Shown here: piece by piece, positions 25,403 through 33,812 of the stretch
Numbering within the stretch: position 1 is the first letter of the stretch
How the letters are laid out: each line of letters begins with the position of its first letter
Source: Kribbia dieselivorans NBRC 106261
Lineage (GTDB): Bacteria; Actinomycetota; Actinomycetes; Actinomycetales; Dermatophilaceae
Direction: 5' to 3'
NCBI RefSeq assembly: GCF_001552435.1
Contig: NZ_BCRE01000092.1
Span: 1-33,836 of the forward strand
DNA: 33,836 nt
Made by a program: the position numbers and the translations under genes
The notes under the pieces: generated by a model
What the model was told of the DNA's origin: nothing
Database searches by the model: none
Seen by the model: the letters and a program-made list of their open reading frames with translations, nothing else

Positions 25403-25792
25403 TCACTTGAGCTCGACGGTGGCGCCAGCGCCCTCGAGCTTCTCCTTGGCGGCCTCGGCGGCAGCCTTGTCGACCTTCTCGAGAACCGGCTTCGGAGCGC
25501 CGTCGACGAGGTCCTTGGCCTCCTTCAGACCGAGGGAGGTCAGACCGCGGACCTCCTTGATGACGCCGATCTTCTTGTCGCCGGCGGCGACGAGGATGAC
25601 GTCGAACTCGTCCTGCTCCTCAGCCGCAGCGGCCTCGCCGCCACCTGCCGCAGCGCCGGCAGCCGCAACGGCAACCGGGGCGGCCGCGGTGACGTTGAAC
25701 GTCTCCTCGAACTGCTTGACGAACTCGGAGAGCTCGATCAGGGTCATCTCCTTGAAGGCCTCGAGGACCTCTTCGGTGCTGAGCTTCGCCAT
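25403..25792 (-). CDS. rplL: 50S ribosomal protein L7/L12
   Basis: L7/L12 forms the flexible stalk that recruits and activates translational GTPases. The 129-residue protein has the N-terminal dimerisation helix pair (1-34, [20 protein letters not shown] and following), an Ala/Gly hinge (35-58) and the globular C-terminal domain (62-129) with [20 protein letters not shown] and the [17 protein letters not shown] factor-binding face. It lies 109 bases after rplJ in the same transcript and ends before the terminator at 25331-25372. Confidence 0.99.
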   Translation of the reverse strand: MAKLSTEEVLEAFKEMTLIELSEFVKQFEETFNVTAAAPVAVAAAGAAAGGGEAAAAEEQDEFDVILVAAGDKKIGVIKEVRGLTSLGLKEAKDLVDGAPKPVLEKVDKAAAEAAKEKLEGAGATVELK

Positions 25793-25901
25793 GGTGGGCG
25801 TCCTTTCCTACAAACGTGCCGGTACGTGGCAACGTGCCGTGAGTGGCGTGGATGTTTCGGTGAGCGTCGGTCGCGCGACTCTGCGGGCTGGGCCCGAGGA
25901 A

Positions 25902-26435
25902 TCAGGCCGCTTCCGAGCCCTCGGTCTCGACCTTCGCGCGCAGCGCATCGACGACGCGAGCCGTCTGCGACAGCGGAGCCGCGAAGAGGTACACGGCCTT
26001 GCTCAGCGACGCGTTCATGGCGCCGGCCAGCTTGGCCAGGAGAACCTCGCGGGATTCGAGGTTCGCGAGCTTCGAGATCTCCTCGGCGTTCAGGGCCTTG
26101 CCATCGAGGACACCGGCCTTGATCACCAGGAGGGGGTTGTCCTTGGAGAAGTCACGCAGGGCCTTGGCGGCGTCGACCGGGTCACCGTCGATGAACGCAA
26201 TGGCGGTCGGGCCGACGAGGTGACCCTCGAAGGCGTCGACGCCCGCATTCTTCGCCGCGATCTCGGCCAGCGTGTTCTTCACCACGGAGTAGGTGGCGTT
26301 ACCCCGGAGGTTCTTCCGCAGCTCGGCGAGCTGGGCCACGGTCAAACCGCGGTACTCCGTGAGAACGGCCGCGCCGGAGTTACGGAACTTGTCCGTGATC
26401 TCGGCGATGGCAGTGTTCCTATCGGACTTTGCCAT
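25902..26435 (-). CDS. rplJ: 50S ribosomal protein L10
   Basis: L10 anchors L7/L12 dimers to the stalk base and, with L12, represses translation of its own mRNA in many bacteria. The 177-residue protein starts [20 protein letters not shown] and contains the [15 protein letters not shown] and [14 protein letters not shown] rRNA-binding segments. It ends with the helical L12-binding tail ([13 protein letters not shown]). The ATG at 26435 is preceded by GGAGG-type purines (AAGGGAGGCCAC). The frame stays open far upstream, but that region is the leader RNA, not protein. Confidence 0.97.
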   Translation of the reverse strand: MAKSDRNTAIAEITDKFRNSGAAVLTEYRGLTVAQLAELRKNLRGNATYSVVKNTLAEIAAKNAGVDAFEGHLVGPTAIAFIDGDPVDAAKALRDFSKDNPLLVIKAGVLDGKALNAEEISKLANLESREVLLAKLAGAMNASLSKAVYLFAAPLSQTARVVDALRAKVETEGSEAA

Positions 26436-26630
26436 GTGGCCTCCCTTCCGTCGTGTGACCACCGGTCGAGGGCACCCACGCAACAGAAAAGCCCCATGCG
26501 CAGAGCACGGGGCAACAACGACATCCGCGTGCGGATGCGTCATACTCACATGGCCTGCGCGGGCTGTCCGCTGTGCGGAGCCTTCGGTCACCCTCCGAGG
26601 GGAGCATGACAACCGGCGGTCTTTGGTCGA
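26436..26630 (-). ncRNA. L10-type leader RNA of rplJ-rplL
   Basis: The leader of roughly 195 bases contains, near its 5' end on the minus strand, CCAAAGACCGCCGGTTGTC (about 26606-26624). This segment is recurrent in actinobacterial rplJ leaders, where L10-L12 binds to repress translation. Further stems are a CATCCGC/GCGGATG hairpin (26522-26537) and a GC-rich hairpin at 26491-26513. The assignment rests on recognition of position and motif; no covariance search was run. Confidence 0.6.
26482..26513 (-). terminator. Attenuator-like hairpin in the rplJ leader
   Basis: On the minus strand GCCCCGTGC and GCATGGGGC pair (one C/A mismatch) around TCTGC, and are followed directly by TTTTCTGTT. This is a rho-independent terminator shape 47-78 bases before the rplJ ATG, inside the leader. 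It may attenuate transcription of rplJ-rplL. Confidence 0.5.
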
Positions 26631-26635
26631 AGAGC

Positions 26636-26665
26636 ATCCTACGACGCCCTGCGGCTGCCGACCAA
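26636..26665 (-). promoter_or_regulatory. Putative rplJ-rplL promoter
   Basis: On the minus strand TTGGTC (26660-26665) and TAGGAT (26636-26641) are 18 bases apart. Transcription would start near 26629, at the beginning of the L10-type leader. This gives rplJL a promoter separate from rplKA, which fits the gene inserted between them. The remaining stretch 26666-26828, towards the plus-strand gene, has a -10-like GATAAT at 26748-26753 without a clear -35. Confidence 0.5.
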
Positions 26666-26828
26666 ATCCAGCCGGAGTGGCCGGGATCACACGCCGCCTC
26701 ACGACACCACCAGCACCTCACAAACCCCCATTTCCGTCCGTTTGCCGGATAATCCCTCCACGCCAGCGGTAGCGTCGCTTCGTGCCTTCTGCACACAACG
26801 ATGTGTCCACCCGCGAAAGGCAAATGTT

Positions 26829-27977
26829 GTGAACCCCACCAAGCACCGCCGCACCACGATGCTCCTCGCCTCAGCCCTCGCCGCCTCGACCGCGACACTG
26901 GGCCTCATCGCGGCCACGCCGGCCACCGCGAAGCCCCAACGCCCGCCGGTGGTCCTCACCACCGACGTGCTCGCTCCGTTCCAGATCGCCCTGAACAGCC
27001 ACAAGGTCTACGCCACCGACGGATTCGCCGGCACGTTCGGTCAGGTCTCCCCGAAGGGTGCCGCGCCGCTGGCTACCGGCGTCCCCGGCATCGCCGGAGC
27101 CGAGTTCACCCGCGACGGGAGGACCTACGCCTACACGTCGGTCAACGACGAGCACACCGCCGGCGGCCTGACGATTCGCGCCAAGGGCAAGGCCGACGTG
27201 TTCGGCGACATCGCCGCCCACGAGGCCAGCGCCAACCCCGACCAGGTCAACACCTACGGGATCATCGCCGGCAGCAACCCGTGCGCCGTCGCGATCCTCG
27301 GCCAGCTCACCGGCGGAGAAGCGACCTACACCGGCCAACTCGACACCAACCCGTACGCCGTCGCCCGCCAGGGCAACCATCGCCACGGCCGCTGGCTCGT
27401 CGCCGACGCCGGCGGCAACGCGGTCCTGGCCGTCAGCAACACGGGAAAGGTCAGCACAGCCCTCGTCCTGCCACCCCAGCCGGTCACGCTGACGGCCGAC
27501 ATGGCCACGGCGCTTGAGACGGAGTTCGGTGCCCCGGCCGGCTCGATGGCCTGCCTCGCGGGCGTCACCTATGCCTTCGAGCCGGTGCCGACCGACGTCG
27601 AGGTCGACCAGCACGGCAACCTGTGGATCAGCACCCTGCCCGGCGGACCTGAAAGCCCGGCCCTCGGCGCCCGCGGTTCGGTGTACAAGTACAGCCCGAG
27701 GTCGGGCAGCCTCACCAAGGTCGCCACCGGCTTCCTGGGCGCCACCGACCTCGCCGTGCACCCCGACGGCACGGTCTACGTGACCAACCTCTTCGGCGGC
27801 AAGGTGTCCAAGGTCAAGAACGGCAAGGTCTCGACCGCCGCGACCATCGAGCGTCCGTTGGCCGTCGAGGTCAAGGGCGGCAAGCTCTACGTCGGTCAGA
27901 TGGGTGACATCGAGTTCTCGGAGTCCGGGCCGCCGGTCATCCACAGCCCGGGCTCGGTCCAGGTTCTCCAGCGCTGA
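26829..27977 (+). CDS. Secreted ScyD/ScyE-family beta-propeller protein
   Basis: The 382-residue product is a predicted exported protein. Its N-terminus is MNPTKHRRTTMLLASALAAS, a basic n-region followed by a hydrophobic core and an ATPATA-KP cleavage-like site near residues 33-36. The mature part has repeated propeller-type strands such as FEPVPTDVEVDQHGNLWIST, GATDLAVHPDGTVYVTNLFG and RPLAVEVKGGKLYVGQMGD. These resemble the ScyD/ScyE family first named from cyanobacterial scytonemin clusters. In actinobacteria the family has no established function, so no scytonemin role is implied. The GTG start at 26829 has GAAAGGC 8 bases upstream; an ATG ten codons later is an alternative. It interrupts the usual rplA-rplJ neighbourhood on the opposite strand. 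Confidence 0.85.
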   Translation: MNPTKHRRTTMLLASALAASTATLGLIAATPATAKPQRPPVVLTTDVLAPFQIALNSHKVYATDGFAGTFGQVSPKGAAPLATGVPGIAGAEFTRDGRTYAYTSVNDEHTAGGLTIRAKGKADVFGDIAAHEASANPDQVNTYGIIAGSNPCAVAILGQLTGGEATYTGQLDTNPYAVARQGNHRHGRWLVADAGGNAVLAVSNTGKVSTALVLPPQPVTLTADMATALETEFGAPAGSMACLAGVTYAFEPVPTDVEVDQHGNLWISTLPGGPESPALGARGSVYKYSPRSGSLTKVATGFLGATDLAVHPDGTVYVTNLFGGKVSKVKNGKVSTAATIERPLAVEVKGGKLYVGQMGDIEFSESGPPVIHSPGSVQVLQR

Positions 27978-27997
27978 CCAACACCCGGGACACGACA

Positions 27998-28031
27998 ACG
28001 GGGTGCCCGGCCGTGTGGCCGGGCACCCCGT
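27998..28031. terminator. Bidirectional terminator between the ScyD/E gene and rplA
   Basis: Arms 27998-28012 and 28017-28031 pair perfectly (ACGGGGTGCCCGGCC with its complement) around GTGT and are followed by TTT on the plus strand. It lies in a convergent spacer, 21 bases after the plus-strand gene and 38 bases after the rplA stop. Confidence 0.85.
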
Positions 28032-28068
28032 TTGCGAGTGCCGAGGGCAAACCCCCGGGTGACGCAGA

Positions 28069-28776
28069 TCAGGCAGGCGTGTCGATGACCTTGGTGACGG
28101 TCGGGTCGAGCGGGATGCCCGGGCCCATCGTCGTGGCCATGGTCGCCTTGGTGATGTAGCGACCCTTCGAGGCCGACGGCTTGAGACGCAGGATCTCGTC
28201 GAGCGCCGCGGCGTAGTTCTCGAGCAGCTTGTCCTCGCCGAAGCTCGCCTTGCCGATGATGATGTGCAGGTTGGCGTGCTTGTCGTTGCGGAACTCGATC
28301 TTTCCGCCCTTGATGTCGGTCACGGCCTTGGCCGTGTCCATGGTGACGGTACCGGTCTTCGGGTTCGGCATCAGACCGCGCGGGCCGAGCACCTTGCCCA
28401 GACGACCGACCTTGCCCATGAGGTCCGGGGTTGCGACGACGGCGTCGAAGTCGAGCCAGCCACCTTGGACCTTTTCGATCAGGTCGTCGCCACCGACGAA
28501 GTCGGCGCCGGCGGCCGTGGCGGCCTCGGCCTTGTCACCGTTGGCGAATACAAGCACGCGGGCGGTCTTGCCGGTACCGTTGGGCAGGTTGACCGTGCCG
28601 CGGACCATCTGGTCGGCCTTGCGCGGGTCGATACCCAGACGGAACGCGACCTCGACGGTCTCGTCGTACTTGGCCGACGCGGCCTTCTTGGCCAGGTCGA
28701 CGGCCTCGGCCGGGGTGTACAGCTTGTCGCGGTCGATGGTCTCCGCGGCGGCGCGGTAGGCCTTGCTGCGCTTCAT
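28069..28776 (-). CDS. rplA: 50S ribosomal protein L1
   Basis: L1 forms the mobile stalk that helps eject deacylated tRNA and can repress the rplK-rplA mRNA. The 235-residue protein begins [20 protein letters not shown] and has the two-domain L1 pattern with the signature near [20 protein letters not shown] (residues about 118-137). This is followed by NPKTGTVT and the C-terminal [20 protein letters not shown]. It lies 125 bases after rplK, and a strong hairpin follows it, so rplJL is not simply a continuation of this transcript. Confidence 0.98.
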   Translation of the reverse strand: MKRSKAYRAAAETIDRDKLYTPAEAVDLAKKAASAKYDETVEVAFRLGIDPRKADQMVRGTVNLPNGTGKTARVLVFANGDKAEAATAAGADFVGGDDLIEKVQGGWLDFDAVVATPDLMGKVGRLGKVLGPRGLMPNPKTGTVTMDTAKAVTDIKGGKIEFRNDKHANLHIIIGKASFGEDKLLENYAAALDEILRLKPSASKGRYITKATMATTMGPGIPLDPTVTKVIDTPA

Positions 28777-28901
28777 GAGAACTCCTTGGAATGCGTGATG
28801 GAGATGTGGTTGACGGGCCAGCGCGTGGCCCTCCCACGACGATCCGCCAATGGCCGGATCGCAGTTCGGTGACCCGAACTCGGAACACGGGAGACCCGGG
28901 C

Positions 28902-29336
28902 TCAGAGGTCGGTCGTGATGCCCATCTGACGGGCGGTGCCGGCGATGATGCGCATGGCGGCCTCGATGTCGTTGGCATTGAGGTCGGGCATCTTCATCTC
29001 CGCGATCTCCTTGACCTGCTCGCGGCTCAGGTTCGCGACCTTGACCTTGTGCGGCTCACCGGAGGCCTTCTGCAGACCGGCAGCCTTCTTGATCAGCTCG
29101 GCGGCCGGCGGGGTCTTGGTGATGAAGGTGAACGAGCGGTCTTCGTAGACCGTGATCTCGACCGGGATGACGTTGCCACGCTGGCTCTCCGTCGCGGCGT
29201 TGTACGCCTTGACGAACTCCATGATGTTGACACCGTGTTGACCGAGCGCGGGGCCGACCGGCGGCGCCGGGGTGGCCGCACCGGCCTGGATCTGCAGCTT
29301 GATGTAGCCGGAGACCTTCTTTTGCTTGGGAGGCAT
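28902..29336 (-). CDS. rplK: 50S ribosomal protein L11
   Basis: L11 binds the GTPase-associated centre of 23S rRNA and is the target region of thiopeptide antibiotics. The 144-residue product starts [20 protein letters not shown] and has the Pro-rich N-terminal loop ([20 protein letters not shown], residues 22-41) that contacts thiostrepton, with the usual prolines present. It also has the C-terminal RNA-binding domain ([20 protein letters not shown]). The longer upstream frame is ignored in favour of the ATG at 29336, which gives the family N-terminus. It lies 64 bases after nusG. Confidence 0.98.
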   Translation of the reverse strand: MPPKQKKVSGYIKLQIQAGAATPAPPVGPALGQHGVNIMEFVKAYNAATESQRGNVIPVEITVYEDRSFTFITKTPPAAELIKKAAGLQKASGEPHKVKVANLSREQVKEIAEMKMPDLNANDIEAAMRIIAGTARQMGITTDL

Positions 29337-29400
29337 GCTGTTTCCTTGTGTTCGTGGGCCTACGCCGTGGGCGATGACCCGGTTGCAGTGCGGACTTGCG

Positions 29401-30189
29401 TCAGATCTTGGCGACCTGGTTGAAGCCCAGCTCGACCGGGGTCTCCCGGCCGAAGATGGAGACGAGAACCTTGAGTTTCTGGGTCTCGGGGATGATCTCG
29501 GAGATCGTCGCCGGCATGGTCTCGAACGGACCCTCCATGACGGTGACGGACTCACCGATCTCGAAGTCGACGGCGGCCATGTCGGCCTGCGGCCGGGTCG
29601 GCGCGGCGGTGGTGGCGCCCTGCTCGGCCTCGGCCTGCTTCTCGAGGTCGGCCGGCTTGATCATGGTGTAGACCTCGTCGAGCGTCAGCGGCACCGGTTG
29701 GTGGGCGTTGCCGACGAACCCGGTCACCCCGGGGGTGTGGCGCACGACGCCCCACGACTCGTCGGTGAGCTCCATGCGCACGAGCACGTATCCGGGCATG
29801 CGCGGCTGGCGGCGGGTCTTCTTCTGACCGTTCTTGATCTCGGTGACCTCGTCGATGGTGACCGCCACCTCGAAGATGTAGTCCTCCATCTCCAGGTTGG
29901 TCACGCGGGTCTCGAGATTGTGCTTGACCCGGTTCTCGTAGCCGGCGTACGAGTGGATGACGTACCAGTCGCCATACTTCGAGGCGAGCTCGTCCTTGAA
30001 GACCTGGACCGGGTCGCCGGTGGGCAGGATGTCGCCATCCTCGTCGACGTTCGGGGTTGCGTCGTCGACCGCCGGCTCGTCGTCCGACACCTCCGCGATC
30101 GGAGCGTCGTCGACCGTCGGCTCAGCGACCTCGAGGGACTCCATCTCGGCCTCGGGGCCCTGCTCCTCGCCGATCCATGGGTCGGTCAT
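29401..30189 (-). CDS. nusG: Transcription termination/antitermination factor NusG
   Basis: NusG binds RNA polymerase through its NGN domain, and Rho or S10 through its KOW domain. The 262-residue protein is longer than E. coli NusG (181). It has an acidic N-terminal extension of about 70 residues, rich in Glu, Asp and Ala. The NGN domain (about 75-185) carries [29 protein letters not shown] and PGVTGFVG. A short Ala/Gln/Pro linker insertion (around [19 protein letters not shown]) precedes the KOW domain (about 207-262; [15 protein letters not shown]). Such extensions are usual in actinobacteria. The ATG at 30189 has GGAAG 4 bases upstream. It sits between secE and rplK, the conserved order. 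Confidence 0.97.
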   Translation of the reverse strand: MTDPWIGEEQGPEAEMESLEVAEPTVDDAPIAEVSDDEPAVDDATPNVDEDGDILPTGDPVQVFKDELASKYGDWYVIHSYAGYENRVKHNLETRVTNLEMEDYIFEVAVTIDEVTEIKNGQKKTRRQPRMPGYVLVRMELTDESWGVVRHTPGVTGFVGNAHQPVPLTLDEVYTMIKPADLEKQAEAEQGATTAAPTRPQADMAAVDFEIGESVTVMEGPFETMPATISEIIPETQKLKVLVSIFGRETPVELGFNQVAKI

Positions 30190-30297
30190 GCCACTTCCTT
30201 CACATCTACTTGCCAGCTGCATACGCGCTGTCGCGGGACGGGTGTTTCACTCCCCTGCGGCGCCCACCGTGCCGTCGCCGAGCAGTCGTGCCGACGG

Positions 30298-30549
30298 TCA
30301 GCCGGCGAACACCCAGAAGACCAACTTGGTGAACCCGAAGTCGAGCGCACTGACGATGGCCATGATCAGCGCCACGAACACGATGACCACCACCGTGTAC
30401 TGCAGCAGCTCCGACCGGGTCGGAGTGACGACCTTGCGCATCTCGTCGATGACCTGGCTGATGAACAGCCAAATGCCCCCGAAGAAGCCCTTCTTCTGCT
30501 CGCCCCGGTGGCCGGGCTGCGAACGGCGGGACGCACCCACTTCCGTCAC
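30298..30549 (-). CDS. secE: Preprotein translocase subunit SecE
   Basis: SecE clamps SecY in the Sec translocon. The 83-residue protein is the single-span type. It has a basic polar N-terminus, an amphipathic helix (about 22-45, with FISQVIDEMRKVVTPTRSEL, the conserved SecE signature) and one transmembrane helix (about 50-75, YTVVVIVFVALIMAIVSALD). The start is GTG at 30549 with AGGAGG about 6 bases upstream. The frame continues openly over the tRNA and beyond, but that part is not protein. It lies just after tRNA-Trp and 108 bases before nusG. Confidence 0.96.
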   Translation of the reverse strand: MTEVGASRRSQPGHRGEQKKGFFGGIWLFISQVIDEMRKVVTPTRSELLQYTVVVIVFVALIMAIVSALDFGFTKLVFWVFAG

Positions 30550-30592
30550 AATGCCCTCCTGCTGATCGTCGGCACCACAGATTCGTCTTGCG

Positions 30593-30665
30593 CAGGGCAG
30601 GAGGGACTCGAACCCCCAACCGCCGGTTTTGGAGACCGGAGCTCTGCCAATTGAGCCACTGCCCT
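30593..30665 (-). tRNA. trnW: tRNA-Trp (anticodon CCA)
   Basis: A complete 73-base cloverleaf: acceptor arms AGGGCAG/CTGCCCT with discriminator G, a D-arm (GCTC AATTGGCA GAGC), anticodon stem CCGGT/ACCGG with loop CTCCAAA giving anticodon CCA, and a T-arm GGGGG TTCGAGT CCCTC. The 3' CCA is not encoded. tRNA-Trp immediately before secE-nusG is a conserved bacterial arrangement. Confidence 0.97.
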
Positions 30666-30767
30666 TCGAAACGCACCAGTTGGGTGACGCGTTCCGCGGT
30701 GATCCTGCCCGCTCGATCCGTCGTGCCGGGGCACGCCGCATCAGGTGGGTTGGTTCACCGAAGTGGA

Positions 30768-30798
30768 AGCATACGTCAGGAGTGACCTTTGACGCCAA
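30768..30798 (-). promoter_or_regulatory. Putative promoter for tRNA-Trp-secE-nusG
   Basis: On the minus strand TATGCT (30768-30773) has TTGGCG (30793-30798) 19 bases upstream. The -10 is good and the spacing long. Transcription would start near 30761, about 95 bases before the tRNA. The -35 overlaps a plus-strand TTGACG (30789-30794) that could serve the divergent aspT gene. Confidence 0.4.
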
Positions 30799-30846
30799 CG
30801 CGCGGCCTCCCACCCGATTCCGAGGCGGGGGTGACACGATGGGGGC

Positions 30847-32136
30847 GTGACCGAGAACGCCACCTCCACGCCCCTGTCGCAGTACTCCGCCGAGGACCTG
30901 GCTGCCTTCCTCGCCGAGCAGCAGTCTGCCCATGCCGCGCTCGTCGCCGCACCGAGCTCCCTCAATCTCACGCGCGGCAAGCCGTCCTCCGCGCAGCTCG
31001 ACCTCTCCAACGCCCTGCTCGACGGCCCGGACGGCTTCGTCACCGCCGACGGCACCGACACGCGCAACTACGGCGGATTGACCGGCATCACCGAACTCCG
31101 TGAGATCTTCGCCCACCTGCTCGGCGTGCCGACCGCCCAACTCATCGCCGGCGGCAACTCCAGCCTGGCGATGATGCAGAGCCAGCTCGTCAACCTGCTC
31201 CTCCACGGCGGCGTCGACTCCCCGCGCCCCTGGGCCCAGGAGGAGAAGGTCACGTTCATCTGCCCGGTCCCCGGCTACGACCGCCACTTCGCCCTGACCG
31301 CGTCGCTGGGCATCGACATGGTCACCGTCCCGATGCTCGACGACGGCCCGGACGTCGACGCCATCGAGGCCCTGGTCAAGGACGACCCGAGCGTCAAGGG
31401 CATGTGGCTCGTGCCCACCTACGCCAACCCGACCGGAGCAGTGTGCACCCAGGAGGTCGCCGCCCGACTGGCCGCGATGCCCACGGCCGCACCGGATTTC
31501 ACGATCTTCTGGGACAACGCGTACGCCCTGCACCACCTGACCGCCGACGAGGCCAAGAGCGCCGACATCGTCAGCCTCTGCGCCGCCTCCGGCCACCCGA
31601 ACCGGGCGGTCGTGTTCGCCTCGACGTCGAAGATCACCTTCGCCGGTGCCGGAGTGGCGTTCCTCGCCTCGTCCCAGGCCAACGTCGACCTCTACGTCCG
31701 TCACCTCGGCATGTCCACGATCGGCCCGGACAAGGTCAACCAACTGCGCCACGCCCAGTTCTTCGGTGACGCCCAGGGCGTGCGCGATCACATGGTCAAG
31801 CACGCCGAGATCCTCGCGCCGAAGTTCGCGGCCGTGCAGCGCATCCTCGGGGATCGCCTGGGCGCGTTCGACGTGGCCACGTGGTCCGACCCCAAGGGCG
31901 GCTACTTCGTCAACCTGGATGTCGTCGACGGCACCGCGACCCGCGTCGTGGCCCTGGCCAAGGCGGCCGGCATCGCCCTCACGCCCGCCGGAGCCTCGTT
32001 CCCCCACGGTGACGACCCCCGTGACCGCAACATTCGCCTGGCTCCGTCCGTGCCCCCGCTGGCCGAGGTCGAGCAGGCGATGGAAGCCGTGGCGACGTGC
32101 GTGTTGCTCGCTGCGGCGGAGAAGTACAGCCGGTGA
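30847..32136 (+). CDS. aspT: Aspartate aminotransferase, type Ic (PLP-dependent)
   Basis: This enzyme interconverts aspartate + 2-oxoglutarate with oxaloacetate + glutamate. The 429-residue protein matches the actinobacterial class typified by Corynebacterium glutamicum AspT along its whole length. Matches include LTRGKPSSAQLDLSNALL, DGTDTRNYGGLTGI, ICPVPGYDRHFALT, KGMWLVPTYANPTG (Asn194), the cofactor Asp223 in FWDNAYA, and the Schiff-base Lys262 in STSKITFAGAG. It ends in CVLLAAAEKYSR. The start is GTG at 30847. No good Shine-Dalgarno is seen, so start or mode of initiation is less certain than identity. A stem containing its stop codon follows. Confidence 0.94.
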   Translation: MTENATSTPLSQYSAEDLAAFLAEQQSAHAALVAAPSSLNLTRGKPSSAQLDLSNALLDGPDGFVTADGTDTRNYGGLTGITELREIFAHLLGVPTAQLIAGGNSSLAMMQSQLVNLLLHGGVDSPRPWAQEEKVTFICPVPGYDRHFALTASLGIDMVTVPMLDDGPDVDAIEALVKDDPSVKGMWLVPTYANPTGAVCTQEVAARLAAMPTAAPDFTIFWDNAYALHHLTADEAKSADIVSLCAASGHPNRAVVFASTSKITFAGAGVAFLASSQANVDLYVRHLGMSTIGPDKVNQLRHAQFFGDAQGVRDHMVKHAEILAPKFAAVQRILGDRLGAFDVATWSDPKGGYFVNLDVVDGTATRVVALAKAAGIALTPAGASFPHGDDPRDRNIRLAPSVPPLAEVEQAMEAVATCVLLAAAEKYSR

Positions 32137-32158
32137 TGTCACCCCGCGACATCACCGG
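32130..32158 (+). terminator. Hairpin overlapping the aspT stop
   Basis: Arms 32130-32140 and 32148-32158 (CCGGTGATGTC and its complement) pair perfectly over 11 bases around ACCCCGC. The aspT TGA is inside the left arm. There is no U-tract. It could terminate or protect the aspT transcript. Confidence 0.5.
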
Positions 32159-32200
32159 TCGGAAGAAGGTCACGCAGCCGCGCGACCGGAAAGGAATCCG

Positions 32201-32719
32201 ATGAGCATCGATGAGCCGGCGGTCGGCAGGTACAACGACGACCCCAGCGACTACGAGGACCAGTTGCAGCCCGAGGACACCCTGATCCAGGACGGTGTCG
32301 ACGACGTCCTGGACCGCGGCTACTCGCCGCCGGACTCCGCTCGCGGTTCCTACGCCCACGGGGTCACCCCGGCCGAGGAATCGGTCGAGGAGACGATCGA
32401 GGACCGCATCAAGCAGGAGGTCCCGGACCCGAACTCCGCGTACGGCGCTCCGGAGAATGAGAGCGGCCTGGACGAGGACCCGCTCGGTGGGGACGACCCC
32501 GACGCCATCGGCGCCGACGAGGACTGGCTCGGTGACGCCGAGATCGGCGACCGCCGCGCCGGACGTCTCGTGGCCCCCGACGCCGGACTCGGCGAGGACG
32601 TCGACAAGGACGAGATCGCCGAGGACGTCGGCATCGACGGGGCGGGCGCGTCGGCCGAGGAGGCCGCGATGCACATCATCGAGCCCGGCGACCGCGGTTT
32701 CGACGGCAACCTCCTCTGA
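32201..32719 (+). CDS. DUF5709-like acidic protein
   Basis: The 172-residue protein is strongly acidic and polar with no membrane segment or signal peptide. Segments such as GRYNDDPSDYEDQLQPEDTL, DVLDRGYSPPD and GDAEIGDRRAGRLVAPDAG match what I remember of the actinobacterial DUF5709 family, whose function is unknown. The C-terminal half (AGASAEEAAMHIIEPGD) is also typical of that family. The ATG has AAGGA 5 bases upstream. It follows aspT by 64 bases on the same strand. Probably disordered in large part; function not known. Confidence 0.8.
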   Translation: MSIDEPAVGRYNDDPSDYEDQLQPEDTLIQDGVDDVLDRGYSPPDSARGSYAHGVTPAEESVEETIEDRIKQEVPDPNSAYGAPENESGLDEDPLGGDDPDAIGADEDWLGDAEIGDRRAGRLVAPDAGLGEDVDKDEIAEDVGIDGAGASAEEAAMHIIEPGDRGFDGNLL

Positions 32720-32741
32720 GGCGACACTGCGGTGATCCGAG

Positions 32742-33812
32742 GTGCCTCGTGACGCGAGACGACGGGTGAGTTCGCGCCCGCTCGCCGCGCTGCCCAAGGC
32801 CCATCTGCACCTGCACTTCACCGGGTCGATGCGTCTGGCCTCGGTGCTCGATCTGGCCGGGGCACGCGACGTGAGGCTGCCGGATGCGCTGACCCGCGAC
32901 TGGCCGCCGCGCCTGTCCGGGGCGGACGAGCGAGGGTGGTTCCGCTTCCAGCGCCTCTACGACAGTGCGCGCGGGGTGGTCCAAGGCGAGGCGGCCATGC
33001 GGCGCGTGGTGCGCGAAGCCGCCGCCGACGACCACGCCGAGGGGTCGGGGTGGCTCGAACTGCAGGTCGACCCGACGTCGTACGCCGCCGCAGTCGGCGG
33101 CATCACGCCCGCGCTGGAGATCGTCCTCGACGAGGCGCGCGCGGTCTCGCGCGAGGCCGAACACGGAGCTCCGTTCGCGGCCGTGGGGATCATCGTGGCG
33201 GCCAGTCGCACCCGCCACCCGCTCGAGGCTCGCACGCTGGCCCGTCTGGCCGCGATGAATGCCGGCGACGAGGCCGGCGAGGTGCTCGGCTTCGGGTTGA
33301 GCAACGACGAACGGCGTGGCGAGACCGCCCAGTTCGCGGGGGCGTTCGACATCGCCCGGCGGGCCGGCCTCATGCTCGTGCCGCATGCCGGAGAACTGCT
33401 CGGTCCCGCCGCGGTGGAGACCGCCATCGCCTCCTTGGCCCCCGATCGCATCGGGCATGGGGTGCGCAGCGTCGAGGACCCGCGCGTGCTCGAGATCGTC
33501 GCCGAGGACGGCATCGCCCTCGAGGTGTGCCCGCACAGCAACCTCTCCCTGGGCGTGTACCGCGACCCGTCCCAGGTCCCGCTCCGGCGGCTCGTCGACG
33601 CGGGCGTGACCGTGGCGCTGGGCGCGGACGACCCCCTGCTGTTTGGCACGCGACTGGTCGACCAGTACGAGCTGGCGCGGTCGGCGGGGTTCACCGACGC
33701 CGAACTCGCCGACCTCGCGCGGGGGTCGGTGCGGGCCAGCCGGGCGCCGGCGCGCATTCGCCAGCGGCTGCTGACCGGCATCGACGCGTGGTTGGCGGCC
33801 GAGCCCGCGTGA
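32742..33812 (+). CDS. Adenosine deaminase-family protein
   Basis: Enzymes of this family deaminate adenosine or related 6-aminopurines in a zinc-dependent TIM barrel. The 356-residue product has the metal motif HLHLHFTG (His23, His25), VPHAGE (His215, Glu218), the IGHGVRS loop (His239), VCPHSNLSLGV and the GADDPLLFGT block (Asp296, Asp297). After the HxH pair the usual LDG is FTG, so the position normally Asp is Thr27, as in an actinobacterial subgroup. The substrate may therefore not be plain adenosine. The GTG at 32742 is the first start; GTG at 32766 (348 residues, MSSRPLAALPKAHLHL) is an alternative. It lies 22 bases after the DUF5709-like gene, possibly co-transcribed. Confidence 0.88.
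   Translation: MPRDARRRVSSRPLAALPKAHLHLHFTGSMRLASVLDLAGARDVRLPDALTRDWPPRLSGADERGWFRFQRLYDSARGVVQGEAAMRRVVREAAADDHAEGSGWLELQVDPTSYAAAVGGITPALEIVLDEARAVSREAEHGAPFAAVGIIVAASRTRHPLEARTLARLAAMNAGDEAGEVLGFGLSNDERRGETAQFAGAFDIARRAGLMLVPHAGELLGPAAVETAIASLAPDRIGHGVRSVEDPRVLEIVAEDGIALEVCPHSNLSLGVYRDPSQVPLRRLVDAGVTVALGADDPLLFGTRLVDQYELARSAGFTDAELADLARGSVRASRAPARIRQRLLTGIDAWLAAEPA

Noticed and set aside
30550-32142. Long minus-strand open frame extending secE over tRNA-Trp and under aspT
   Set aside because: It crosses a tRNA gene and is antisense to aspT. The SecE homology begins only at the GTG at 30549, with its AGGAGG.
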